From contig JANQKR010000013.1 in the NCBI GenBank assembly GCA_028281025.1, positions 310,001 through 374,000 of the forward strand: a DNA stretch of 64,000 bases. The letters are read 5' to 3'. The notes under the pieces are model-generated. The model was not told the origin of the DNA. It searched no databases and worked only from the letters and a program-made list of their open reading frames with translations. Below, piece after piece: positions 43,363-51,142 of the stretch (position 1 is the stretch's first letter; each line of letters begins with the position of its first letter). This DNA comes from Croceivirga sp. Its GTDB lineage: Bacteria; Bacteroidota; Bacteroidia; Flavobacteriales; Flavobacteriaceae. The position numbers and the translations under genes are program-made.

Positions 43363-44406
43363 ATGGAGGAACAGCAACTAAAATGGTATGTAAGGTTTTC
43401 AATTGCCTTGGCGGTATCATCAATTCTGTTTTTGATGGTATGGATTTTTTCCCAGTTTAGGGAGCCACCGGGGTTTAATATTTTGATGAATAGCTTGCTG
43501 GTATTCATGGCCTTTGTTTGTTTGGAAAGTATTCGGCTCACGCAGCTGGGATTACAAAAGTGGAATGTTGGCGGGGTCCCATTGGCCAAGGACGCCTTGA
43601 CTTTTGTTGTCCCTGTTTTTGTGGGAACCTTGGTATATTCCGTATTGTTCTACTTTTTTAAATGGTTGGATCACTATGTATTGGGTAGCGAACCTCCATT
43701 GTTACCGCATATGATCTCGGCCCTTTTGATTGGGTTGATCCTTTCCCTGATTTTTGGACTTATCCTCTGGCTGGTCACCTGGAAAGATTCCTATTATCGG
43801 GCACTCCTTAGGAATGAAGCCTACAAAACGGGAATTGTGAAAGCAAACCTTCAGACCCTTCGTAACCAACTGGACCCTCATTTTTTGTTCAATAATTTCA
43901 ATACCATTTACTATTTGGTGGATGAAAATCCCGATATGGCCAAAAAGGTTCTGAAAAATGTGTCCAATATCTACCGCCATATTTTAAAACATTCCAAAGA
44001 GGACCTTATTCCCGTAATGGAAGAGTACAAGGTGACCATGCAATATCTAGAAGTGCTAAAAGAACGTTTTGGCAGCGCATTTCAATTGGAGGACAAGGTG
44101 GAGAAGGACCATTTGAAAGGGAAACATGTTCCGCCTTTGGTGATGCACGAGTTGGTGGAGAACGTCATCAAGCACAATCAAATCGATGCTGAAAATAGGA
44201 TTGTTCTACAACTTTTGTCCAGCAAGGGGTACCTGACCCTCTCCAACAATCTAAACCCCAAAAAGGTGGAACACAGCACAAAAAGCGGATTACAAAATAT
44301 CCTGGCCAGGTACGACCTTCTAACGGAATCCAAAGTAGTGGTGGAAAAGAAGGAGGATTGTTTTTGCGTAAAGGTTCCTTTAATTGCAATGTACCATGAA
44401 AGCTAA
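43363..44406 (+). CDS. LytS/YehU-type sensor histidine kinase
   Basis: 347 residues from ATG at 43363 (MEEQQLKWYV); the frame extends upstream to 43300 without support. Four transmembrane segments fill the first half; the His_kinase domain carries the phosphoacceptor His in LDPHFLFNNFNTIYYL, and a compact ATPase part (HELVENVIKHNQ, GLQNILARYDLL) follows. The stimulus is unknown. It overlaps the response-regulator gene by 11 bp. Confidence 0.93.
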   Translation: MEEQQLKWYVRFSIALAVSSILFLMVWIFSQFREPPGFNILMNSLLVFMAFVCLESIRLTQLGLQKWNVGGVPLAKDALTFVVPVFVGTLVYSVLFYFFKWLDHYVLGSEPPLLPHMISALLIGLILSLIFGLILWLVTWKDSYYRALLRNEAYKTGIVKANLQTLRNQLDPHFLFNNFNTIYYLVDENPDMAKKVLKNVSNIYRHILKHSKEDLIPVMEEYKVTMQYLEVLKERFGSAFQLEDKVEKDHLKGKHVPPLVMHELVENVIKHNQIDAENRIVLQLLSSKGYLTLSNNLNPKKVEHSTKSGLQNILARYDLLTESKVVVEKKEDCFCVKVPLIAMYHES

Positions 44407-45169
44407 CATCATCATTATTGAGGATGAACCTAAGGCACAGAAACATTTGGAGAACCTTCTGGAGTTGTCCGGCTTTGAAATTATGGTGGATGCATGCTTG
44501 CCAAGTGTGGAAGTAGCCGTTGGGTGGTTAAGGGAAAATGCCCATCCCGACCTGGTATTTATGGATATCCATTTATCCGATGGCATTTCCTTTGATATCA
44601 TGGAAAAGACGGACCTTGAGGCGCCCATCATTTTTACAACCGCCTATGATGAGTACGCCATACGAGCCTTTAAGACCACGGGGATTGATTATTTGCTCAA
44701 ACCTTTGACGGTAAAGGAGGTCAACCAGGCGTTGGCCAAGTTTTTCAGAACAAGGGAGAAGTACCTCAACGATTGGATGGCGAAAAGCATTGAATTGAAA
44801 CACCATTTTCAAAACGACATTTCAAAAAACAGGAAAGATCGTTTCTTGTTGAAGTCAGGGAAAGAACTACTGCCGTTTCATATAGATGACATTGCCTATT
44901 TCTTTAGAAGTGAAATTGTTTTTGCCAAAACCTATGAAGGTTCCCAGTTTTCAATCAATACCTCTTTGAACCATTTGCAAACCCTTGTTGACCCAAATCA
45001 ATTCGTTCGACTAAATCGACAACTTTTAACGAACATTGACTCCGTTTCAAAAATAAAACCCGGCAAAGCAGGCCAATTGGTGGTGGAACTAAAACCCGAA
45101 TACCATGAGACCGTTATCGTGAGCCAGGAACGTGCGGGTTGGCTAAAAAAGCTTTTGGGTCACATTTGA
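44396..45169 (+). CDS. LytTR-family response regulator
   Basis: 257 residues from ATG at 44396 (MKANIIIIEDEP); a frame start 12 nt earlier is less likely. The receiver domain has the acidic pair in IIIEDEP, the phospho-Asp in LVFMDIHLSDG, the conserved Thr and Lys (FTTAYDEYA, LLKPL). The C-terminal LytTR DNA-binding domain (about 145-255) includes FVRLNRQLLTNIDSV and a KIKPGKAGQLVVEL strand. It pairs with the kinase and overlaps the 3' end of brnQ by 10 bp in convergent orientation. Confidence 0.94.
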   Translation: MKANIIIIEDEPKAQKHLENLLELSGFEIMVDACLPSVEVAVGWLRENAHPDLVFMDIHLSDGISFDIMEKTDLEAPIIFTTAYDEYAIRAFKTTGIDYLLKPLTVKEVNQALAKFFRTREKYLNDWMAKSIELKHHFQNDISKNRKDRFLLKSGKELLPFHIDDIAYFFRSEIVFAKTYEGSQFSINTSLNHLQTLVDPNQFVRLNRQLLTNIDSVSKIKPGKAGQLVVELKPEYHETVIVSQERAGWLKKLLGHI

Positions 45170-46434
45170 CCCTTCTCAAGGAGGCGAACCATGCAGAAAG
45201 CACATAGTGCAGGAAGTACCCAACCCATATGAAAGCCGCTCAAAGGAATCCACTGGGTCAAATGGGACAGCGACCCTTTCAAGCCCACGCTTCCCAAAAA
45301 ATCGGGCACGCTAAAAACCAATGTTGCAGCCACCACCCATTGAAAAACCTTTTTGGAAGCCCATTTTCTGGGAAGTAGATTTAAGAAAATGAGCACTATC
45401 GTCACTGGATACATAAACATCAATGCAGGAAGCGCAACTGCGATAATGTACCCAACATTGAACTGTCCCATCACCACACCCAAAAGACATCCAATAACTG
45501 CCGTAAAAACATAGGCTCGCTGGGAATCGTTGAACCGGCCCTTTACAAAATCGGCCGTTCCGGTAACAATACCAACCGCCGTGGTAAAGCAGGCCAGGCT
45601 TACCAGGACACTTAAAAATAAGGTGGCCGCATTTCCCAGGGTGGTCAAGCTAATGCCGGTCAAAAGTTCTGTCCGGGAAATGTGCTTTCCAAATTCATCG
45701 GCCATCAATGCTCCGGTAAGAATTAGACCGGCATAGACCAAAAAAAGCCCTAAACCGGCATATATACCGGCCCTGCCGATCAGTTGTTTTTTTTGGTCAA
45801 AATCCAATCCCTTGTGTTTTAGGTTTACCGAAATAATGATTACCCCGCCTACGACTACGGCACCAATGGCATCAAAAGTTTGATAACCTTCCAAAATACC
45901 ATGGGTAAAAGGGTTCGGAAACTCCGATTCCCCAAAGGAAAACTCAAATCCCATAATGGCGGTAACGATAATTGCCAAAAGAATGAGCAGTATGCCCGGG
46001 GTTAAAAATTTTCCGATGAGGTTTAGGATTTTGGAGCGGTTCAAAACAAAAAGGAGCACCAGGGCAAAATAGACAAAACTGGTCAGCCATGGGGAAGTCT
46101 CAAAAATGGGAACAATGGCCATTTCATGGGTAACGGATGCCGTTCTGGGTGAGGGCAAGCTTATGGAAATGGCATAAATTAAATAGCAATAGACCAAGCT
46201 AAATGCCGGGGAGACCCCTTTGGCAATATCAAACAATGTGCCTTGCAATCGGGCATGCGCAAGAATACCCAAAATGGGGATGGCAACGGCAGAAAGGGCA
46301 AAACCAAGGGTTACCCAAATCCACGTATGGTCCGCCTTAAACCCAAGTTGGGGGGGCAAGATAAGGTTGCCGGCACCAAAAAACAGGGAAAACAGGGCAA
46401 ATGCAATGACAAAAAGTTGTTTTTTATTCTCCAT
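45160..46434 (-). CDS. brnQ: Branched-chain amino acid transport system II carrier protein
   Basis: 424 residues from ATG at 46434 (MENKKQLFVIAFALFSLFFG), the family's start; 12 transmembrane segments. Sodium- or proton-coupled uptake of Leu, Ile and Val. GAGNLILPPQLG and a central DAIGAVVVGGV segment are typical. The 255-bp gap upstream holds an inverted repeat TGTGGT/ACCACA (46631-46649). Confidence 0.92.
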   Translation of the reverse strand: MENKKQLFVIAFALFSLFFGAGNLILPPQLGFKADHTWIWVTLGFALSAVAIPILGILAHARLQGTLFDIAKGVSPAFSLVYCYLIYAISISLPSPRTASVTHEMAIVPIFETSPWLTSFVYFALVLLFVLNRSKILNLIGKFLTPGILLILLAIIVTAIMGFEFSFGESEFPNPFTHGILEGYQTFDAIGAVVVGGVIIISVNLKHKGLDFDQKKQLIGRAGIYAGLGLFLVYAGLILTGALMADEFGKHISRTELLTGISLTTLGNAATLFLSVLVSLACFTTAVGIVTGTADFVKGRFNDSQRAYVFTAVIGCLLGVVMGQFNVGYIIAVALPALMFMYPVTIVLIFLNLLPRKWASKKVFQWVVAATLVFSVPDFLGSVGLKGSLSHLTQWIPLSGFHMGWVLPALCAFCMVRLLEKGQM

Positions 46435-46672
46435 AGGTTTTAGGACATCAAGGTTCCAAGCGTAGCATTGGTATGCCAAATCTAAACACTGTGCGCGAGT
46501 CTTTGGAAAATGCGCTTACTTTTTTGGGGAAAGGAGTCAATTGTAATTCATGCTGCACTGTTGAAAATACTGTCCGTGGTGGCCTTTTTACACCTTCTTT
46601 TCTAAAATTTAACAATAACACAAGACAAAATGTGGTGCGAGCTACCACAATTGGTGCAAATTTTGATGCTTA

Positions 46673-46690
46673 AGTAGTATTTTTTAACGG
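46673..46690 (+). promoter_or_regulatory. Promoter-like motif shared with the barrel gene at 35531
   Basis: AGTAGTATTTTTTAACGG matches AGTAGTATTTTTAGCGG found on the minus strand at 35569-35553, one base longer and with one further difference. Both lie within about 25 bp of the start codon of an outer-membrane barrel gene. Confidence 0.4.
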
Positions 46691-47790
46691 TGAAAAATCT
46701 TACGGTAATCCTATTCGCTTTTCTTTGCTTAGGCCCTAGGTTGTATGCTCAAAAAGATACCACTTTTGTGGAAAGCAAACCTGTACTGCTCGGCATTAGT
46801 GCTGATTATGGATTTTTGCTCAAACACTCGGAATCACTTCGCCAAATAGATGATTCCTACCCACTCGGTATCCGATTGGATGTCAGTAAACTACTACTCA
46901 CCAGAAAGTCATGGGAGTTTTGTAATTGTTATCCAAGAATTGGGGTCAGCCTTGCGTATTGGAATTGGGATAATGCTGAGGTTTTGGGAAGTGGCATCGT
47001 TCCCTTAGCCTATCTGGAACCGTATTTCCTCACCCAAAAACGAACCAATTTATTTGTTCGGATGGGTTTGGGCGGCGCCTATTTGACCAATCCTTTTGAT
47101 GAGGTGACCAATCCAAGAAATCAGTCGTATAGCACCGCCCTTGCCTTTTCCATTGTATTGGGGGCGGGACTCAATTATCGAATTACCGATAAACTAAATT
47201 TTCGGTTGGCGGCCAAGTATAGCCATATCTCCAATGGGGGTGTCAGTTCCCCCAACAAAGGCCTCAATTTTCCCACTTTGAGTGTTGGGGTCAACACCAG
47301 TCTTGTGCCGATTACCTATCCAAACCTTCCAAAGATTTCCAAGCGAAAACCTCCCGAGGATAGGACACGATTGTCCCTTGTACATTTTTCGGGTCTGAGC
47401 AATGCCACGGTTGGGGAGCGGGATAGATTTTACGTTTTTGGGTTTTCGGGAAACTATAGCCGGTGGGTAGGTGGTCGGAGTGCCCTTACCATTGGAACCG
47501 AATGGGCAGTGGACTTTTCAAGAAGGGAGCAAATTAAGTTGGAGGATGCCGATGCCGCATTTCCTCAGGCAGCACTATTGGTGGGCCATGAATTTTGGTT
47601 GGGAAGGATAACGTTTAGTCAACAATTGGGAATTTATTATTTCAATCAGTTTCGCACAACGGACGATGTGTATCAGCGCTATGGATTGACCTATAGTTTT
47701 AACAAGCGCCTGTTTGCCGGTTTTAACCTAAAGGCACATCGACATGTTGCCGATTTTTTTGACCTAAGAATAGGGTATGTTTTTAAATGA
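46690..47790 (+). CDS. PagL-like lipid A deacylase / acyloxyacyl hydrolase-type outer-membrane barrel
   Basis: 366 residues from GTG at 46690 (no ATG precedes the signal peptide LTVILFAFLCLGPRLYAQ). The first half resembles PagL (about 25-205): LAAKYSHISNGG contains the family's His-Ser dyad motif. The second half looks like an additional barrel or repeated domain (about 230-366), longer than classical PagL. Removal of a lipid A acyl chain is inferred from the family, not shown. Confidence 0.8.
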   Translation: MKNLTVILFAFLCLGPRLYAQKDTTFVESKPVLLGISADYGFLLKHSESLRQIDDSYPLGIRLDVSKLLLTRKSWEFCNCYPRIGVSLAYWNWDNAEVLGSGIVPLAYLEPYFLTQKRTNLFVRMGLGGAYLTNPFDEVTNPRNQSYSTALAFSIVLGAGLNYRITDKLNFRLAAKYSHISNGGVSSPNKGLNFPTLSVGVNTSLVPITYPNLPKISKRKPPEDRTRLSLVHFSGLSNATVGERDRFYVFGFSGNYSRWVGGRSALTIGTEWAVDFSRREQIKLEDADAAFPQAALLVGHEFWLGRITFSQQLGIYYFNQFRTTDDVYQRYGLTYSFNKRLFAGFNLKAHRHVADFFDLRIGYVFK

Positions 47791-47942
47791 TGACTGGGTT
47801 TAGTTATGTGCCATTTGTGTTGGGAAGTATTTATGTACGTTGTTAAGCGCCAAATATTTTTTGGAAAGAAGTAAAGCAAAGTCCATCACAAGAAGTTTTA
47901 TTGGTCCCCTAAATGTTTGATTGAAGAACGGCCCAATAATGG

Positions 47943-47978
47943 AACAACGGTCTGGCGTATTGACCAAACCGTTGTTTT
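47943..47978 (+). terminator. Hairpin downstream of the PagL-like gene, possible terminator
   Basis: AACAACGGT (47943-47951) pairs with ACCGTTGTT (47968-47976), followed by TT only. It is 150 bp after the stop codon, so its role as a terminator is uncertain. Confidence 0.35.
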
Positions 47979-48004
47979 GAAGTGTCAATCCACGAATAGA
48001 CTGC

Positions 48005-48487
48005 CTATTCCTTTTTGTAATCGTGGGCATCTTCGCCGTCGCTGGCCTTTCCGATTCCCACGAAATCTCCAACACCGTTGATATATCCAGCATATTCCCT
48101 TATATGCCGTGCCTTTCCATTTTCAATAACAAAGAGCATCAACAACTGATTGCCATAGGACTTCCCTTCTATGGTCCCGTGCGTCCAGCACTCGAAACCC
48201 ACTTCATTCCCATTGGCAATGATGTTCTTCAATTCCCATGTTGTCCTGGTTACTCCAGCATGGTGCTTGAACAGTTTTTCCATGGAAGCCCTGTCCCTAT
48301 GAAGGCCTTGAAATCCGTCCACCGGAGCGAACCAGGTCAAATCTTCATGTAAGAGTTCCAAGAAGGGTTCCCATTCACCCGTTTGTGCACCTTGGTTGAG
48401 CCGATTGTAGAGCTCAAGACCAATTGACAAAGCCTCTTCATTTACCGTTTTGGGCTTAAACTTGTTGTAATTCATTCGTGTTTTCAT
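48005..48487 (-). CDS. SnoaL/NTF2-like protein
   Basis: 160 residues with the SnoaL-like fold pattern: EWEPFLELLHEDLTWF, GRHRDR-like region GLHRDRASMEKLFKHH, and HIREYAGYING near the end. Such proteins are ketosteroid-isomerase-like hydrolases or binding proteins; the substrate is unknown. It follows marR on the same strand, with an 85-bp gap holding a perfect inverted repeat (48538-48560) that matches the operator in front of marR, so MarR is likely to control it. Confidence 0.85.
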   Translation of the reverse strand: MKTRMNYNKFKPKTVNEEALSIGLELYNRLNQGAQTGEWEPFLELLHEDLTWFAPVDGFQGLHRDRASMEKLFKHHAGVTRTTWELKNIIANGNEVGFECWTHGTIEGKSYGNQLLMLFVIENGKARHIREYAGYINGVGDFVGIGKASDGEDAHDYKKE

Positions 48488-48537
48488 ATGATGTTGATTT
48501 TAAAATATGTTCCCGTAATTATAATGTTTCATATTAC

Positions 48538-48560
48538 AACTGTTGTTTTTTACAACAGTT
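48538..48560. promoter_or_regulatory. MarR operator, site 2 (upstream of the SnoaL-like gene)
   Basis: AACTGTTGTT (48538-48547), TTT, TACAACAGTT (48551-48560): inverted repeat with nine-base perfect arms at the ends. The half-site AACTGTTGT equals that of the site at 49026-49049. Confidence 0.75.
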
Positions 48561-48572
48561 TATTTAAAATTT

Positions 48573-49025
48573 TTAGCGTTCCAGATTGCGTTTGATCATT
48601 TGCAGTTTTTTGATAAGATCGTCTATCTCGTCTTTGGTAAAACCTTTGTAAGCAATCTCAAAGGCCTCTTCCAGTGCATTGATGATAATGGGTCTGCTCT
48701 CTTTTGTAAAATTGGAAAGGCAGATAAGTTTTGTTCGTCTGCTACCCGGATCGTTCCTTCGTTGGACAAGACCGGAATCTTCCAGTTCATCGAGTACGCG
48801 GGAAGTTTTTGGCCTATCGTAACCGAACCATTCCGCAATGGTCTGCTGCGGTACGGCATCCTGTATGAAAAGTCTATTGATTATTGGAAACAATTCCACT
48901 TTTATCGGGATATTTCTGATATCGAACTGACGTTGCAGCTCCTTTTTCAACAAACCAAAAATAGAACCCGTCAACATTCCTATTGAGGTACTTTTGTCAT
49001 AACGAATCCTATTGTTGTTGCCCAT
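48573..49025 (-). CDS. MarR-family transcriptional regulator
   Basis: 150 residues from ATG at 49025; a longer frame to 49064 would run through the operator and lacks support. The winged helix is visible (VELFPIINRLFIQDAVPQ, then QTIAEWFGYDRPKTSRVLDE, LEDSGLVQRRNDPGSRRTKL). The ATG directly abuts an inverted repeat (49026-49049), so autorepression is likely, and the neighbour SnoaL-like gene has the same repeat. The ligand is unknown; MarR proteins commonly respond to aromatic or oxidising compounds. Confidence 0.9.
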   Translation of the reverse strand: MGNNNRIRYDKSTSIGMLTGSIFGLLKKELQRQFDIRNIPIKVELFPIINRLFIQDAVPQQTIAEWFGYDRPKTSRVLDELEDSGLVQRRNDPGSRRTKLICLSNFTKESRPIIINALEEAFEIAYKGFTKDEIDDLIKKLQMIKRNLER

Positions 49026-49049
49026 AACTGTTGTAAACGTACAACAATT
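49026..49049. promoter_or_regulatory. MarR operator, site 1 (next to the marR start)
   Basis: AACTGTTGTA (49026-49035), AACG, TACAACAATT (49040-49049): inverted repeat with one mismatch, immediately upstream of the marR ATG. It shares its half-site with 48538-48560. Confidence 0.75.
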
Positions 49050-49520
49050 AATTCGATTGCTCAACGTTATACAGCTGGGCTCTCAAAAAAAATTGGACAT
49101 ACCATAAGCAAACCAATTTTTTGCATGAAACCAAATACCATACGTCTAAACCACATTAATTAAATCACGGTCAGATCAAGGGAACCGATCGGGCCTGGGA
49201 CACAGAATACGGAAAAAGTAAGGGGAATACTACACGAGTTTACTTTTTGAGGTTCAATACTTTAAAATGATTTGTTAAAACGCGTTGATTTTGTATATTG
49301 AAAACCGCATCGACTCATCGATTTTATTGAACCCTTTGTCGATTTTGTGCAGTTCATCGAAAAAACAAAAAATATTGGCATGGTATCAAAATAAAGGAGA
49401 ATTAGCAATCGTTGCCTTTTAAAAGAACCAAACCCGCGTTTTTAACGCCTTAGAACAAGTAACTAATCATTGCATAATTCGGTCCCCAAATCGAAACATG
49501 CAACTAACTTTTTGAAGCCT
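49050..49520. other. Long intergenic region between marR and the zinc-ribbon gene
   Basis: 471 bp, AT-rich, no gene seen. It should contain the promoters of both divergent genes. The part from 49284 to 49362 holds three spaced copies of a TNGATTTT element (GATTTT at 49287, 49320 and 49341), the last two exactly 21 bp apart. Confidence 0.6.
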
Positions 49521-49793
49521 ATGAAAAATACCATTACCCCCGATGGCAACAAAATTACTGGTATCTTCTGCAACTTCTTCGGCCATCATTTTGTGGTATC
49601 CAAAAAAGTGACCGAGCATATTAAGGAGTACAAGTGCGTCCACTGTCAGAAACAAGTGACAACGGATGAACGTGGCAAATTGTCTCCACTTACTGCCAAA
49701 TTAAAGGAAATCAATAAAACGTTGGAGGATATGTACCACCGTCGCAGCAGAAGGCGCGCAGTGGGTCGTCCGGAACGTAAGCAAGTTGCCTGA
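49521..49793 (+). CDS. Small zinc-ribbon-like protein
   Basis: 90 residues from ATG at 49521 (the frame opens 51 nt earlier). It has a CNFFGHHF segment followed 20 residues on by KCVHCQKQ, a possible Cys/His metal site, and an Arg-rich tail (YHRRSRRRAVGRPERKQ). This resembles small zinc-ribbon/DUF1660-type proteins that are conserved in flavobacteria. No function known. It stands alone, with long gaps on both sides. Confidence 0.65.
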   Translation: MKNTITPDGNKITGIFCNFFGHHFVVSKKVTEHIKEYKCVHCQKQVTTDERGKLSPLTAKLKEINKTLEDMYHRRSRRRAVGRPERKQVA

Positions 49794-49811
49794 TCCGGCG
49801 TTGAAAGGAAT

Positions 49812-49913
49812 TCAAAGGTATTCCTGGAGATTGAGTGTGCCCCTTATTTTATTCGTCACCTGCCCCAAGACCGTAAAATTTGGATAGCCCTTAATTTTCC
49901 GGGATTTTTTGTT
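49812..49913 (-). pseudogene. Decayed partial copy of the thiL 3' end
   Basis: On the minus strand this stretch reads KIKGYPNFTVLGQVT and RGTLN up to a TGA (49812-49814). The thiL C-terminus reads KIKGNPNLTVIGHMT followed by EGAHL. The DNA of the two also aligns (CCGTAA-ATTTGGAT--CCCTT-ATTTT). No start codon or further thiL sequence is found upstream. The fragment lies about 120 bp past the real thiL stop and looks like the remains of a partial tandem duplication. Confidence 0.6.
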
Positions 49914-50028
49914 TTAAGGGGGACAGGCTACAAATTCTTGGAAAATGTGGAACAGGGCTTTGTCCCAAAAGGCCATACTGCGAAAGTTTCCATTGGAAAT
50001 GGGAAATAGTGGATTCTGGACTTCGGGT

Positions 50029-51081
50029 CTATTCATTCCCGGTAAAGGAATTCCAACCTTGGGCCGTCAATGGAATTTTAGAACCATTTCTTGAGATAAG
50101 GTGGGCCCCCTCATTCCTGTGGGTCATATGCCCAATAACCGTAAGATTTGGATTTCCCTTGATTTTTGGGAATTCTTTTTGGTCAATGGTAAACAACAGC
50201 TCGTAATCTTCCCCACCACTTAGGGCAATCATGGTGCTGTCCATCTTAAATTCTTCCGATGTGGATATAACCGTTGGATCCAAGGGTATCTTATCCTCAT
50301 ATAAATTACAACCTACCCCACTTTGCTCACATAGGTGCAATATTTCAGAGGAAAGCCCATCACTGATATCGATCATACTTGTGGGATGAACATCCAGTTT
50401 TTCCAACAATTCCACAATATCCTTTCTGGCCTCCGGCTTTAATTGGCGCTCCACAATATAACTGTAAGGTTCCAGATCAGGTTGGTTATTGGGGTCGACC
50501 TTAAAAACTTCTTTTTCCCGTTCCAATACCTGCAGGCCCAAATAGGCTCCACCTAAATCCCCGGTTACCACCAATAGGTCGTTTTCCTTGGTGCCAGATC
50601 GCATTGCCAATTCCTCCCCACTTGCTGCACCCAGGGCCGTTACACAGATAAGCATGCCTTTGGTTGAGGAGGTGGTGTCCCCGCCAACTAAATCAACCCC
50701 ATATATGTTGCAAGCCAGGGCAACTCCGGCATAAAACTCCTCCAAAGCCTCCAAGGGGAAACGATTGGAAACGGCTATGGAGACCGTAATCTGCGTGGCT
50801 ATGGCATTCATGGCATAGATGTCCGAAAGGTTTACGATAACGGACTTATACCCCAAGTGTTTTAGGGGCATATAGCTTAAATCAAAATGTACGCCCTCAA
50901 CCAATAGGTCCGTGGAGACTATTGTTTTTTTTGAGGAAAAGTCGAGCACGGCGGCATCATCCCCAACCCCTTTAATGGATGAGGGGTTGACCAATTCAAA
51001 ATCCTTTGTCAGATGTTTAATAAGACCGAACTCCCCAAGCTGTTGCAACGGGGTGCTGGATTGGTTTTTGTCTTCTAGCAT
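50029..51081 (-). CDS. thiL: Thiamine-monophosphate kinase
   Basis: 350 residues from ATG at 51081 (MLEDKNQSS); a longer frame exists. It phosphorylates thiamine monophosphate to thiamine diphosphate, the last step of cofactor synthesis. PurM-like fold: GEFGLIKHL, GVGDDAAVLDF (the glycine/aspartate-rich ATP-metal site), the VNLSDIYAMNAIATQI block, GGDTTSSTKGM and MIDISDGLSSEI. A TATTTTTG box on the minus strand (51093-51086) ends 4 nt before the ATG, so the message should be leaderless. Confidence 0.94.
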   Translation of the reverse strand: MLEDKNQSSTPLQQLGEFGLIKHLTKDFELVNPSSIKGVGDDAAVLDFSSKKTIVSTDLLVEGVHFDLSYMPLKHLGYKSVIVNLSDIYAMNAIATQITVSIAVSNRFPLEALEEFYAGVALACNIYGVDLVGGDTTSSTKGMLICVTALGAASGEELAMRSGTKENDLLVVTGDLGGAYLGLQVLEREKEVFKVDPNNQPDLEPYSYIVERQLKPEARKDIVELLEKLDVHPTSMIDISDGLSSEILHLCEQSGVGCNLYEDKIPLDPTVISTSEEFKMDSTMIALSGGEDYELLFTIDQKEFPKIKGNPNLTVIGHMTHRNEGAHLISRNGSKIPLTAQGWNSFTGNE

Positions 51082-51142
51082 TTGGCAAAAATAACGGCAA
51101 TTCCTGAAAGTCGTATCTTTACTTAACAGCAATTTAAAAGGG

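Noticed and set aside
48543-48986. 147-codon plus-strand ORF over marR
   Set aside because: Shadow of marR; it would also start inside the operator palindrome.
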